NCBI RefSeq assembly: GCF_000220255.1
Contig: NZ_GL982513.1
Span: forward strand, 1,015,836-1,079,835
Reading direction: 5' to 3'
Source of the DNA: Prevotella pallens ATCC 700821
GTDB taxonomy: Bacteria > Bacteroidota > Bacteroidia > Bacteroidales > Bacteroidaceae
Length of the DNA stretch: 64,000 nucleotides
Positions within the stretch are counted from its first letter, which is position 1. Every line of letters begins with the position of its first letter. Below, in pieces: positions 8,827-17,256 of this stretch. The notes below the pieces were generated by a model. That model worked only from the letters and a program-made list of their open reading frames with translations. It did not search any database and had not been told where the DNA came from. The position numbers and the translations under genes are program-made.

Positions 8827-9252
8827 GCGAGATCTGGTTAAGGAGAACGCAGATTAAGCCTCTATAGAAAATAGGAGAGGATATTCTAAACAGCATCTAC
8901 CGTTTATTCACAAATCAGGCGAAATATCTCAGATGGATATAAAAATAATCAGATTTTAGCTACTCTTGTTTTAGATATCTGTCACGCTCGTTTCAGATAT
9001 CTGTCAGTTGTGTCTCAGATATCTGTCAGTTGCGAATTAGATATCATAACAAATAATAATCTTTGTGGTCTTATATAAAGATAGCAGAAAGCTATTGATT
9101 CTGATGGGGAATATAAGTCCCTTTATTTAAGTTATTATATGAAAACTTTCAATAGCTATAAAAAAGAGTTATTAGCTTTCTTTGTTAAAAAAATAAAATA
9201 TTTTGGAAAACAAATATTCTTTGCGTCTTTTCTTTAAAAGAAGAGCATTCTC
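8827..9252. other. intergenic region with array C
   Basis: Apart from the 22-bp repeat array, I see only a loose inverted repeat (AGCTATTGA near 9091 with TCAATAGCT near 9167). No gene is supported. Confidence 0.6.
8951..9060. repeat. array C: 22-bp units, core AGATATCTGTC
   Basis: AGATATC starts recur at 8973, 8995, 9017 and 9039, an exact 22-bp period. The first three read AGATATCTGTCA. The last decays after AGATATC. A degenerate unit starting AGATTTTAGC occurs one period upstream, at 8951. The core AGATATCT is a perfect palindrome. The same core and period are used by array D at 35270. Confidence 0.9.
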
Positions 9253-9519
9253 TTAGTACTTATTATTTTTAGATTCAGTATTGCTGTCAACGAAATCAAC
9301 GTATTCACCCTCATCGTCGCCAATTATCTTTCTGTCGCGTTTAGATTTTGGGCGATGATCTACGATGGTGTTACCGTTAATATTTATTCCTTCCTCTGTA
9401 TTTTCATGGCGAAATCTGCGTTGAGTACGTGTTATAACTTTATAGAACTTGAAAGCTATAAAGAATAGAATGACAAAGAATGCAATGAATATAAGAAAGA
9501 TAAATTTTAAGAGAATCAT
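9253..9519 (-). CDS. small membrane protein, DUF4834-like
   Basis: This 88-residue protein has one strongly hydrophobic N-terminal helix (residues 2-27), a basic stretch TRTQRRFRHE and an acidic, Asp/Ser/Asn-rich tail. The design resembles DUF4834, a Bacteroidota family often found by phospholipid synthesis genes. It lies 46 bp downstream of pssA, at the end of the psd-pssA group. The function is unknown. The family assignment is from memory of its layout, not from a search. Confidence 0.65.
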   Translation of the reverse strand: MILLKFIFLIFIAFFVILFFIAFKFYKVITRTQRRFRHENTEEGININGNTIVDHRPKSKRDRKIIGDDEGEYVDFVDSNTESKNNKY

Positions 9520-9565
9520 AATTCCTTATTTATAGGTCTTACTTGGAGTTAAAACCCATTGATTT

Positions 9566-10261
9566 TTATTTCTTTATAATGTACGATATAATTACATACC
9601 ACGCTACAATGATGGCAAACCCTGTAATACCAAATATGGCAATTAGAGGAATACAAGTGAGCAAGAATATGTATTTAATCTGATTCTTTTTCCATCCCCA
9701 TTCCTTAAATTTAAGTGCGAACATAGGAATTTCGGAAACCATTAACCATGAGCTTATAAAGATTCCTACGATTATGAAAATGCACATAAGGGGAGAGGAA
9801 TCTATTCTTTTACCCAGTCCGATAAGAAGTGAACCCCAAAAGAGAGCATTAGCAGGAGTTGGTAATCCAATAAATCCGAGAGTCTGTCGTTCATCAAGAT
9901 TGAATTTTGCTAATCGTAGTGCAGAGAATGCAGCCATAATATATGCAATAAAAGGTAGAATGCCACGTAATGATTCAAGAAGGGAAGGATAAGACATTAT
10001 ACCCAGTTTGCTAAACAAAATTGTAGATGGAGCAACACCAAACGTTACTATATCAGCAAGAGAATCAAGCTCTTTCCCTATTGGAGAACTTACTTTTAAT
10101 AATCGTGCAGACATACCATCGAAGAAGTCAAATACAGCTCCTATGATAATCCATGTAAACGATATTTCAATCTTGCCACTGAAAGCGTATGCAATGGCTA
10201 TACAACCTGATATAAGATTGCAACAAGTTATAGTGTTGGGAATGTGCTTCTTAATAGCCAT
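9566..10261 (-). CDS. pssA: CDP-diacylglycerol-serine O-phosphatidyltransferase
   Basis: PssA makes phosphatidylserine from CDP-diacylglycerol and serine in the inner membrane. Seen: the CDP-alcohol phosphotransferase signature spread over FDFFDGMSAR...GKELDSLADIVTFG, with the expected Asp-Gly-Ala/Ser-Arg and paired Asp residues, and several hydrophobic helices. I use the ATG at 10261 (MAIKKHIPN); the reading frame is open upstream, but 10267 is a TTG. It follows psd by 20 bp, so psd and pssA, consecutive steps of phosphatidylethanolamine synthesis, share a transcript. Confidence 0.93.
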   Translation of the reverse strand: MAIKKHIPNTITCCNLISGCIAIAYAFSGKIEISFTWIIIGAVFDFFDGMSARLLKVSSPIGKELDSLADIVTFGVAPSTILFSKLGIMSYPSLLESLRGILPFIAYIMAAFSALRLAKFNLDERQTLGFIGLPTPANALFWGSLLIGLGKRIDSSPLMCIFIIVGIFISSWLMVSEIPMFALKFKEWGWKKNQIKYIFLLTCIPLIAIFGITGFAIIVAWYVIISYIIKK

Positions 10262-10281
10262 ATTCAAAGTATATTTGTTAA

Positions 10282-10974
10282 TTAGCTAAGTCTTGCTATC
10301 ACTGTTTGGTCTCCTACAGTAGATTGTCCCATTTTTACACAAATCTCAGAGTCTATTGGTAAGAAGACATCAACGCGGCTACCTAATTTTATGAAGCCTA
10401 AATGTTCATCAATAAAACATTCTTCTTTCTCTTTCGCATAGGTTACAATACGCCGTGCAACAGCACCTGCTATCTGTCGACATAGAACATCTCTTCCATC
10501 AGGAGTTGTAATGATGATATCGGCATGTTCGTTTTCTTCACTTGCCTTTGGTAACCATGCTTTATGATAATTTCCATTGAAGTGTTTCACAAACTTAACA
10601 GTTCCATCTACAGGGAACCAATTGGCATGTACATTCCAAAGGCTCATAAATATAGATACCATAATTCGTCGTTCATGAAAATATTTATTCTCATCAACTT
10701 CTTCTATAACAACTATATGCCCATCGGCTGGAGCTACAACAATCTTTTCCGTATCTTCTCCATCAAAATAGCGGATAGGACAACGATAGAAGTTTAAAAC
10801 TATACAATAAATAGTTCCAAAGATGGCTATAAATATCCAAAAAGGTATTTTAGAGGCTATACCAAACCATAATAAAAGAGCTATCAGTCCAATGCCGATA
10901 CCTCCATATAGAAGCTGGTCTGTGCCTTCGTGATGTAATCTTATTTTCTTGAGTTTCCTCTTAAATCTTCCCAT
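10282..10974 (-). CDS. psd: phosphatidylserine decarboxylase proenzyme
   Basis: Psd decarboxylates phosphatidylserine to phosphatidylethanolamine. Seen: two N-terminal membrane helices (about residues 20-60), [19 protein letters not shown], and near the C-terminus [13 protein letters not shown] with the LGS self-cleavage site (Gly198-Ser199) that yields the pyruvoyl cofactor. The length of 230 aa is that of the short Psd class. It has a perfect minus-strand promoter (11003-11034), divergent from dnaE. Confidence 0.94.
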   Translation of the reverse strand: MGRFKRKLKKIRLHHEGTDQLLYGGIGIGLIALLLWFGIASKIPFWIFIAIFGTIYCIVLNFYRCPIRYFDGEDTEKIVVAPADGHIVVIEEVDENKYFHERRIMVSIFMSLWNVHANWFPVDGTVKFVKHFNGNYHKAWLPKASEENEHADIIITTPDGRDVLCRQIAGAVARRIVTYAKEKEECFIDEHLGFIKLGSRVDVFLPIDSEICVKMGQSTVGDQTVIARLS

Positions 10975-11002
10975 TCTGTGGTAGTATGGTTTTTAACGAA
11001 TG

Positions 11003-11034
11003 CAAAGATAATTATTTTTTATTACTCTCACAAA
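11003..11034 (-). promoter_or_regulatory. promoter of psd-pssA operon
   Basis: Read on the minus strand: TTTG (11034-11031), 20 bp, TATCTTTG (11010-11003), 29 bp before the psd start codon. Confidence 0.85.
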
Positions 11035-11050
11035 TTTTTACTCTTATTCT

Positions 11051-11081
11051 TTTGGTATCTCGTGTATAAGTAGTATCTTTG
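11051..11081 (+). promoter_or_regulatory. promoter of dnaE
   Basis: TTTG (11051-11054), 19 bp, TATCTTTG (11074-11081), 37 bp before the dnaE start. It is back-to-back with the psd promoter. Confidence 0.85.
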
Positions 11082-11118
11082 AAATCCCAAAAAGAATAGC
11101 AGTATATAATAATAAACA

Positions 11119-14100
11119 ATGGAAGATTTCGTACATTTACACGTTCATACATATTATTCGGTGCTTGACGGACAGTCAAAAATACCTAATCTTGTTGATA
11201 AGGCAATTAAAAATGGTATGAAGGGTATGGCTATTACCGATCATGGTGTAATGTTCGGAATAAAAGAATTCTCAGATTACTGTGCTAATATCAATAAGAA
11301 GCGGAAGAAGAATGGAGAAGAACCTTTTAAACCTATCTTCGGCTGCGAAATGTATGTAGCGCGAAGACGAAAAGAGAATAAGGTAAAGGATATGCACGAT
11401 AATTCTGGTTACCACCTTATAGTGTTAGCAAAGAATTATCAAGGATATAAAAACCTTATAAAATTAGTATCGCGCTCTTGGGTAGATGGCTTTTATTATC
11501 GCCCACGTACTGACCGTGTTGATTTAGAGAAATACCATGAAGGGCTAATAGTATGCTCTGCTTGCTTAGCTGGTGAGATTCCACGTAATATCTTAAAGGG
11601 AGATATGAATGCAGCGCGCGAGACTGTGGAATGGTATAAAAAAGTTTTCGGTGATGATTTTTATCTAGAGTTACAACGCCATGAAGTAAAGGACCCAACG
11701 CTAGTTGCCAATCGAGATGCTTTTCCATTACAACAGAAGGTTAATAGGGTATTGTTGCAATTTGCAAAAGAATATAATATTAAATATGTGTGTACTAACG
11801 ATTGTCACTTTGAAGATAAGGAGACTGCAGAAGCACACGACCACCTTCTTTGTCTTGCAACACAAGAAAGTTTGGACTCGCCTACACGAATGCGTTATTC
11901 GAAACAAGAATGGTTTAAAACACGCGAGGAGATGAACGATGTGTTTGCTGATGTACCAGAAGCACTGATCAACACTTTGGAGATTCTCAATAAGGTAGAG
12001 ATGTATAGTATAGATAATGGACCTATTATGCCTGTCTTTCCAATTCCAGAGAGCTTTGGAACAGAAGAAGAATGGCGTAAAAAGTTCACGGAACAGCAAC
12101 TTTACGAAGAGTTTACTACAGATGAGAATGACGAGAATCCATTATCTCCAGAGGACGGACAAGCAGTAATAAAACGTTTAGGAGGTTATAAAGAGATTTA
12201 TCGTATTAAGTTTGAGGCTGACTATTTATCTAAATTAGCACACGATGGGGCTAAGAAACTCTATGGCGATCCTATCCCAGAAGATGTTCAGAAAGCCATA
12301 ACGTTCGAGTTGCACGTTATGAAAACGATGGGTTTTCCAGGTTACTTTCTTATAGTTCAAGACTTTATTAATGCCGCACGCAATGAACTTGGGGTGATGG
12401 TTGGACCTGGACGTGGCTCTGCTGCTGGATCGGTTGTTGCTTATTGTTTAGGAATAACACGTATAGACCCTTTGAAATATGATTTGCTTTTCGAACGTTT
12501 CTTAAACCCCGACCGTGTAAACCTTCCTGATATTGATACCGACTTCGACGATGATGGACGTGGAAGAGTGTTACAATGGGTAACAGATAAATATGGTGAA
12601 GAGAACTGTGCACACATTATTACTTATGGTACGATGGCAACCAAAAACTCTATTAAAGATGTTGCACGTGTAGAAGGATTACCTATAGAATTAGCAAACC
12701 GACTTTGTAAGGCTATTCCAGAACGTCTCCCAGATGGCTTGAAGATGAATTTAAACAATGCCATTGCTTGCACTCCATTATTGCAAGAAGCTGAAGTAAG
12801 TGAAGATGCGCGCGAACGAAATACTATTAAGTATGCTAAAATGTTAGAAGGTACGGTGCGCACCACTGGTATTCATGCGTGTGGATTCATTATCTGTCGC
12901 GATCCTATTAGCGATTGGGTGCCGGTTTCTACTGCCACTGACCCAGATTTCCCAGAAAAGAAGGTTCCTGTAACGCAGTATGATGGACATGTCATAGAAT
13001 CAACAGGACTTATTAAGATGGACTTCCTTGGTTTGAAAACCCTATCAGAAATAAAGGAAGCGTGTAAAGTTATAAAGCAAACCACAGGCGATATAATAGA
13101 TATTGACAATATTCCTATTGATGATGAACTCACCTATCGGCTTTATCAGCGTGGGCAAACTGTAGGAACGTTCCAGTTTGAATCGGCAGGAATGCAGAAA
13201 TATCTGCGCGAATTGCATCCAACTGTATTCGAAGACCTTATTGCAATGAATGCGCTCTATCGCCCAGGACCGATGGATTATATTCCTGACTTTATTAAGC
13301 GTAAGAATGATCCTTCGTTGGTAAAGTACGATATTCCGTGCATGGAAAAGTATTTAAAAGATACGTATGGCATTACGGTTTATCAGGAGCAAGTGATGTT
13401 GCTTAGTCGTCAGCTTGCTAACTTTACGCGTGGCGAAAGCGATGCTTTGCGTAAGGCGATGGGAAAAAAGAAGAAAGCCATTGTAGACCAAATGAAACCT
13501 AAGTTCCTTGCGCAAGGAAAAGCCAATGGGCACGACCCCGAAGTGTTGGAAAAGATATGGGGCGACTGGGAAAAGTTTGCCAGTTATGCTTTTAACAAGT
13601 CGCATGCTACGTGTTATTCGTGGGTGGCTTACCAAACTGCTTATTTAAAAGCACACTATCCAGCACAATTTATGGCAGCTTTAATGACACGCCGCTTCAG
13701 TCAGATTACCGAAATAACAAAGCTGATGGAAGAGTGTAAGGCTCTTAAAATATTAACGCTTTGTCCTGATGTAAATGAAAGTCAGATAGGGTTCAGCGTG
13801 AATAAAAAGGGAGGCATACGTTTTGGTCTTTCAGCTATAAAGGGAATGGGAACGGGTGCAGCTATGGCTATTGTGAGCGAAAGAGATAAGAATGGACCGT
13901 ATAAAAACATATTCGACTTTGTTGAACGTATAGACCTTAGCAATGTAAACCGGAAGGCTTTTGAAAACTTAGCAAAGAGTGGTAGCTTTGATGGATTAGG
14001 CTTACAGCGCGAAGAATACTTTGGTGTAAATGCAAAAGGTGTGTGTTTTCTCGACTCGTTAATTAAGTATGGACAATTGTTCCAACAAGAAAAGGCACAA

Positions 14101-14835
14101 ATGCAGCACTCGCTTTTTGGTGGAGATGATGCGATAGAGATTGCGCAACCGCCTATTCCAAAAGCCGACCGTTGGCCAAGTGTAGAGAAACTGAACAATG
14201 AACGTGAATTAATTGGCATATACCTTTCAGCCCACCCATTAGATGATTACAGCGTGATAATGAACAATATGTGTAACACGCATATAGAGGAAATTGGACG
14301 AGGGGCTGATTTAGAAAAACTGTCGGAACGCGATGAAATTACGTTTGGCGGAATTATAACTAGCGTAAATGAACGCTTTTCGCAGAAAACGGGCAAACCT
14401 TTTGGTATTGTTACCATTCAGGATTTTAAGAACTCGGGCGAACTTACTTTGTTTGGCGACGACTGGATGCGATGGAATGGACTAATGAAAGAGAATTATA
14501 CTATCTTTATAACGGCAAAATGTCAGCCACGATATCGCAACAGTAATCTGTTTGAACTGAAGATACAGAACGTGGAGCAACTATATGATGTAAAGAAACA
14601 CCGACTGGAAAAGTTTACGATTATGATGGATACATCTACTGTGGACGACCGTACTGTTTCGGAACTGGTTTCGTTGGTAGAGCGAAACGAAGGCGATACG
14701 CAGCTTTACTTTGAGCTACACACGGCAGACCAAGCTTCTGTAACGCTTCACTATCGCAACAAAGGTGTTGATGTAGACCGCTCGTTGCTCGACTTTATTG
14801 CCAACGAAGAGAATATGGAATATAAGATAAACTGA
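11119..14835 (+). CDS. dnaE: DNA polymerase III subunit alpha
   Basis: DnaE is the replicative polymerase catalytic subunit. Seen: an N-terminal PHP domain (LHVHTYYSVLDG, AITDHGVMFG), then the Pol III palm with GPGRGSAAGS and the catalytic acidic motif PDIDTDFDDDGRGR, QEQVMLL and YAFNKSHATCYS. A C-terminal OB-fold region follows (ITFGGIITSVNERFSQKTGK). The length of 1238 aa fits DnaE of this phylum. Its PHP domain keeps the His/Asp pattern, so it may retain metal binding. It is transcribed from its own promoter, with trxA following after 79 bp. Confidence 0.97.
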   Translation: MEDFVHLHVHTYYSVLDGQSKIPNLVDKAIKNGMKGMAITDHGVMFGIKEFSDYCANINKKRKKNGEEPFKPIFGCEMYVARRRKENKVKDMHDNSGYHLIVLAKNYQGYKNLIKLVSRSWVDGFYYRPRTDRVDLEKYHEGLIVCSACLAGEIPRNILKGDMNAARETVEWYKKVFGDDFYLELQRHEVKDPTLVANRDAFPLQQKVNRVLLQFAKEYNIKYVCTNDCHFEDKETAEAHDHLLCLATQESLDSPTRMRYSKQEWFKTREEMNDVFADVPEALINTLEILNKVEMYSIDNGPIMPVFPIPESFGTEEEWRKKFTEQQLYEEFTTDENDENPLSPEDGQAVIKRLGGYKEIYRIKFEADYLSKLAHDGAKKLYGDPIPEDVQKAITFELHVMKTMGFPGYFLIVQDFINAARNELGVMVGPGRGSAAGSVVAYCLGITRIDPLKYDLLFERFLNPDRVNLPDIDTDFDDDGRGRVLQWVTDKYGEENCAHIITYGTMATKNSIKDVARVEGLPIELANRLCKAIPERLPDGLKMNLNNAIACTPLLQEAEVSEDARERNTIKYAKMLEGTVRTTGIHACGFIICRDPISDWVPVSTATDPDFPEKKVPVTQYDGHVIESTGLIKMDFLGLKTLSEIKEACKVIKQTTGDIIDIDNIPIDDELTYRLYQRGQTVGTFQFESAGMQKYLRELHPTVFEDLIAMNALYRPGPMDYIPDFIKRKNDPSLVKYDIPCMEKYLKDTYGITVYQEQVMLLSRQLANFTRGESDALRKAMGKKKKAIVDQMKPKFLAQGKANGHDPEVLEKIWGDWEKFASYAFNKSHATCYSWVAYQTAYLKAHYPAQFMAALMTRRFSQITEITKLMEECKALKILTLCPDVNESQIGFSVNKKGGIRFGLSAIKGMGTGAAMAIVSERDKNGPYKNIFDFVERIDLSNVNRKAFENLAKSGSFDGLGLQREEYFGVNAKGVCFLDSLIKYGQLFQQEKAQMQHSLFGGDDAIEIAQPPIPKADRWPSVEKLNNERELIGIYLSAHPLDDYSVIMNNMCNTHIEEIGRGADLEKLSERDEITFGGIITSVNERFSQKTGKPFGIVTIQDFKNSGELTLFGDDWMRWNGLMKENYTIFITAKCQPRYRNSNLFELKIQNVEQLYDVKKHRLEKFTIMMDTSTVDDRTVSELVSLVERNEGDTQLYFELHTADQASVTLHYRNKGVDVDRSLLDFIANEENMEYKIN

Positions 14836-14914
14836 CAAACTAAGAAAGTTGGCACAGTGTTTGGAGTATTAAATGAAATTTTAAATATAATTGTTTAACA
14901 AAAATCTAAAAGAC

Positions 14915-15229
14915 ATGGAAGTAGAAATTACAACCGAGAACTTCGAGAGTTATAAGAATGGCGAATTGCCATTGGTAGTTGATTTATGGGCAACATGGTG
15001 TGGACCATGCAAGATGATAGGTCCAGTTATATCTGAATTGGCTAACGATTACGACGGCAAAATTGTTGTTGGAAAGTGCAATATAGAAGATAACGACGAC
15101 ATTGCCATTGATTATGGAGTACGCAATATTCCTACAATTCTATTCTTTAAGAATGGTGAATTGGTAGACAAGTTTGTGGGTGCTGCATCTAAAGACAAGC
15201 TCGACGAAAAGTTCAAAACTTTGCTTTAA
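14915..15229 (+). CDS. trxA: thioredoxin
   Basis: This is a cytoplasmic disulfide reductase. Seen: the active site WCGPCKM (Cys29 and Cys32) and the cis-Pro segment RNIPTILFF. I start at the ATG at 14915 (MEVEITTENF, 104 aa); the frame is open to a TTG at 14891 but that is unlikely. It has no signal peptide. A clear terminator follows at 15257. Confidence 0.95.
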   Translation: MEVEITTENFESYKNGELPLVVDLWATWCGPCKMIGPVISELANDYDGKIVVGKCNIEDNDDIAIDYGVRNIPTILFFKNGELVDKFVGAASKDKLDEKFKTLL

Positions 15230-15256
15230 TGTAAGCAGAATTGTACAAATGTTATT

Positions 15257-15291
15257 AAGGCACCGAACGCTAACTGTTTGGTGCCTTTTTC
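15257..15291 (+). terminator. terminator after trxA
   Basis: AAGGCACCGAAC pairs with GTTTGGTGCCTT (one mismatch) and leads into TTTTT. It lies between the convergent trxA and HU-HIG genes. Confidence 0.85.
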
Positions 15292-15298
15292 TGTGCGC

Positions 15299-15907
15299 TT
15301 ACTTTTCTGTTTCTACACGTGTAAACAGTTTGGTGCGACCACGCCCAATGTTGTGTATCTTGCCTTTGCTTTCTAATTTTGACGTGATACGATATGCGTA
15401 CGAACTTGACAAATTAAGCTGAAAGCGAAACTCTTCTACTGTGAAGAAAGTATTTTCGGCAAGCAATGCATTAATGGCTTCGTCTATTTCAGACTCTGTG
15501 GGCACTTTTGTTTTGTTGTATTTATAGGTAGCGTTTACGAATTCGGTGTTTCTGAGTGCCTCCATCATCTCCTTATCGGGACGAAACTTCACCGTGCGAA
15601 CTTTGGCATTGCGCAGCCTGTAGTGATGTGTGCGCGGATCTTCGTACACGTCGCCTTTTACGGAGAGTGAGAAATGACCAAGTCCTGGCAAGTGTACGCT
15701 CTTGCCCGACTGCAGGTTGTGTACTATCTCATCGCACAAACCAGCCACTGCTCCCACAATATCGGCACTTGTAAGCGACATAGCTCCTTCTATGTTTTTG
15801 GCTATTCGCCTTAAGCCAACCTTTTGGTTTTCCACAATCACTGCTCTGTATTCAGTCTTTTTTGCCGATGTACTATAGTTTTTTAATAGCTTGTAATCTA
15901 CACTCAT
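15299..15907 (-). CDS. HU-HIG family DNA-binding protein with C-terminal extension
   Basis: This is the second HU/IHF-like protein of the window. Seen: an N-terminal VDYKLLKNYSTSAKKTEYRA segment, an HU-like helical region TSADIVGAVAGLCDEIVHNL, and arm-type strands SVHLPGLGHFSLSVKG. An extra C-terminal domain of about 60 residues (SEIDEAINALLAENTFFTVE onward) reads like a winged helix-turn-helix. Family members bind DNA with little sequence preference; the extension could add specificity (inference). Upstream of its start, beginning 146 bp away, is array B, a four-unit palindromic 22-bp repeat related to the array in front of the HU-like gene at 483. No consensus promoter was seen. Confidence 0.85.
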   Translation of the reverse strand: MSVDYKLLKNYSTSAKKTEYRAVIVENQKVGLRRIAKNIEGAMSLTSADIVGAVAGLCDEIVHNLQSGKSVHLPGLGHFSLSVKGDVYEDPRTHHYRLRNAKVRTVKFRPDKEMMEALRNTEFVNATYKYNKTKVPTESEIDEAINALLAENTFFTVEEFRFQLNLSSSYAYRITSKLESKGKIHNIGRGRTKLFTRVETEK

Positions 15908-16383
15908 AATTGGTTCTTTTTTATATTTATGGGTTTCTGTTTTGTTTAAATGCGCTTTAATTTGTATTTATCACCGTTGTAATGGTATTTTAATGGTGTT
16001 TTAATGATGATTATATGCTTGATGAATCATAATTATATCCCTATCTAATGTTATTACTTAAATTTAAGTAGACAGTTACTTAAGTTTAAATAGATTATTA
16101 TTTAAGTTTAAGTAGATAGTTGCTTAATTTAAGTAACACAATTTGATAACTACAAAAATACAACAATATCCTGAGAGAAACGAAAGAAAGTAGGGTGAAA
16201 ATTACGGTGTATACGTGCTATCGTGTTTGTTTCCTCGTTATATAGCAAAATCTTGTAGGTGTTTCTGTGTTTTTTGGCGTATGTTTCCATAGCTTGTAAG
16301 TCTGTTTTGTTTAGAAGCGCAAACCTGTTTGCTGTCTGTGTCTGTGCCTTTTTTGTTGCAGTTTTTCTTAGGTCAGCATAAAA
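15908..16383. other. intergenic region with array B
   Basis: It holds array B. The open frame at 16150-16461 overlaps the lpxA terminator and the end of lpxA and has no recognisable features, so I do not call a gene. Confidence 0.55.
16054..16140. repeat. array B: four 22-bp units, core CTTAAnTTTAAG
   Basis: Units start at 16054, 16076, 16098 and 16120, an exact 22-bp period. Cores: ACTTAAATTTAAGT (a perfect palindrome), ACTTAAGTTTAAAT, ATTTAAGTTTAAGT and GCTTAATTTAAGT (one base shorter). The linker TAGAyAG is also conserved in the first three. The core resembles array A. Confidence 0.9.
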
Positions 16384-16431
16384 CAAAAGTCCTGTCAAAC
16401 GCTGGTTAAGGCAGTTGGCAGGACTTTTGTT
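16384..16431 (-). terminator. terminator after lpxA-like gene
   Basis: On the minus strand, ACAAAAGTCCTGCCAA pairs with the inverted copy TTGACAGGACTTTTGT around a 16-nt loop, followed by a T-rich run. It lies just past the lpxA-like stop. Confidence 0.8.
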
Positions 16432-16448
16432 AAGTATCTTTCTTGTGT

Positions 16449-17231
16449 TTACAGTTTGCAAATGATACCTTGTTCTGTTTTCTGAATAAACTCTACTATG
16501 TTTCTAATTTCAGGCGAATCGGGCACCTGGTCGTTCACTTGTATACAAGCATCGAACACAGAAGTTTGTCCGTGGAACACTAATCGGTAAGCATTAGCAA
16601 TGTGTTTTATAACCTTTTCGCTAATTCCCAGTTCTCTACATATAGATGTATTTACGCTGTCGTAAGCAATAGGATTGCCACCTGCTACGATATACGGTGG
16701 AATATCGCGCGCAAAGGTAGTTCCTGCTGTTATATAGGCAGCAGTTCCCACACGTGTATTTGCTTTTTGAATGACGCTTGACGAGAAGATTGCGTGGTCG
16801 GCAATCTCGCAATCGCCTGCAATTTTGGCTCCATAGCTAAATATGCAGTGGTTGCCCACTTTGGTGTCATGGCTAATGTGTACACCTTCCATAAGAAAGT
16901 TGTCTGACCCAATAACGGTGCTACAACCTCTATGTGTAGCACGGTTTATTACTACGTTTTCTCTAATAATATTGTTATCGCCAATAATACATTCGCTTTT
17001 TTCGCCAACGAAATTAAAATCTTGTGGCAATGCACTAATAACAGTGCACTGATGAATTTTGTTTCGGGCCCCAATTCGACTACCATTTAAGATGCTTACG
17101 AACGGGAATATAACACAGTTGTCGCCAATAACAACATCGTCTTCTATATAAACAAATGGAAATATTTTGCAACCGTCGCCTATTTTAGCTTTTGGCGAAA
17201 CATCGGCTTTTGGACTAATCTCACTACTCAT
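16449..17231 (-). CDS. lpxA: acyl-ACP-UDP-GlcNAc O-acyltransferase (LpxA-like)
   Basis: LpxA performs the first step of lipid A synthesis. Seen: left-handed beta-helix hexapeptides throughout residues 5-190 (for example ISPKADVSPKAKIGDGC, VVIGDNCVIFP), the catalytic-type His segment LMEGVHISHDTKVGNHC and a C-terminal helical domain. The length of 260 aa matches LpxA. It starts 25 bp after the efflux outer-membrane gene and appears to be the last gene of the RND operon. Bacteroidota usually also carry an lpxA next to lpxD/lpxC-fabZ, so this may be a second copy; the window cannot show that. A related sugar acyltransferase is the alternative. Confidence 0.8.
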   Translation of the reverse strand: MSSEISPKADVSPKAKIGDGCKIFPFVYIEDDVVIGDNCVIFPFVSILNGSRIGARNKIHQCTVISALPQDFNFVGEKSECIIGDNNIIRENVVINRATHRGCSTVIGSDNFLMEGVHISHDTKVGNHCIFSYGAKIAGDCEIADHAIFSSSVIQKANTRVGTAAYITAGTTFARDIPPYIVAGGNPIAYDSVNTSICRELGISEKVIKHIANAYRLVFHGQTSVFDACIQVNDQVPDSPEIRNIVEFIQKTEQGIICKL

Positions 17232-17256
17232 ACTTGTAAATGTATTTTAAAGAAAC

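Noticed and set aside
8699-8896. 65-codon minus-strand frame with TGLEPATTGPPDQ-like sequence
   Set aside because: It is antisense to tRNA-Pro and its terminator, a well-known false protein call.
11119-14835. Several long antisense frames within dnaE
   Set aside because: dnaE motifs are continuous on the plus strand; the antisense frames show no domains.
16150-16461. 103-codon minus-strand frame after the lpxA-like gene
   Set aside because: Its first third lies over the lpxA-like terminator and it overlaps that gene's end; no domain features.
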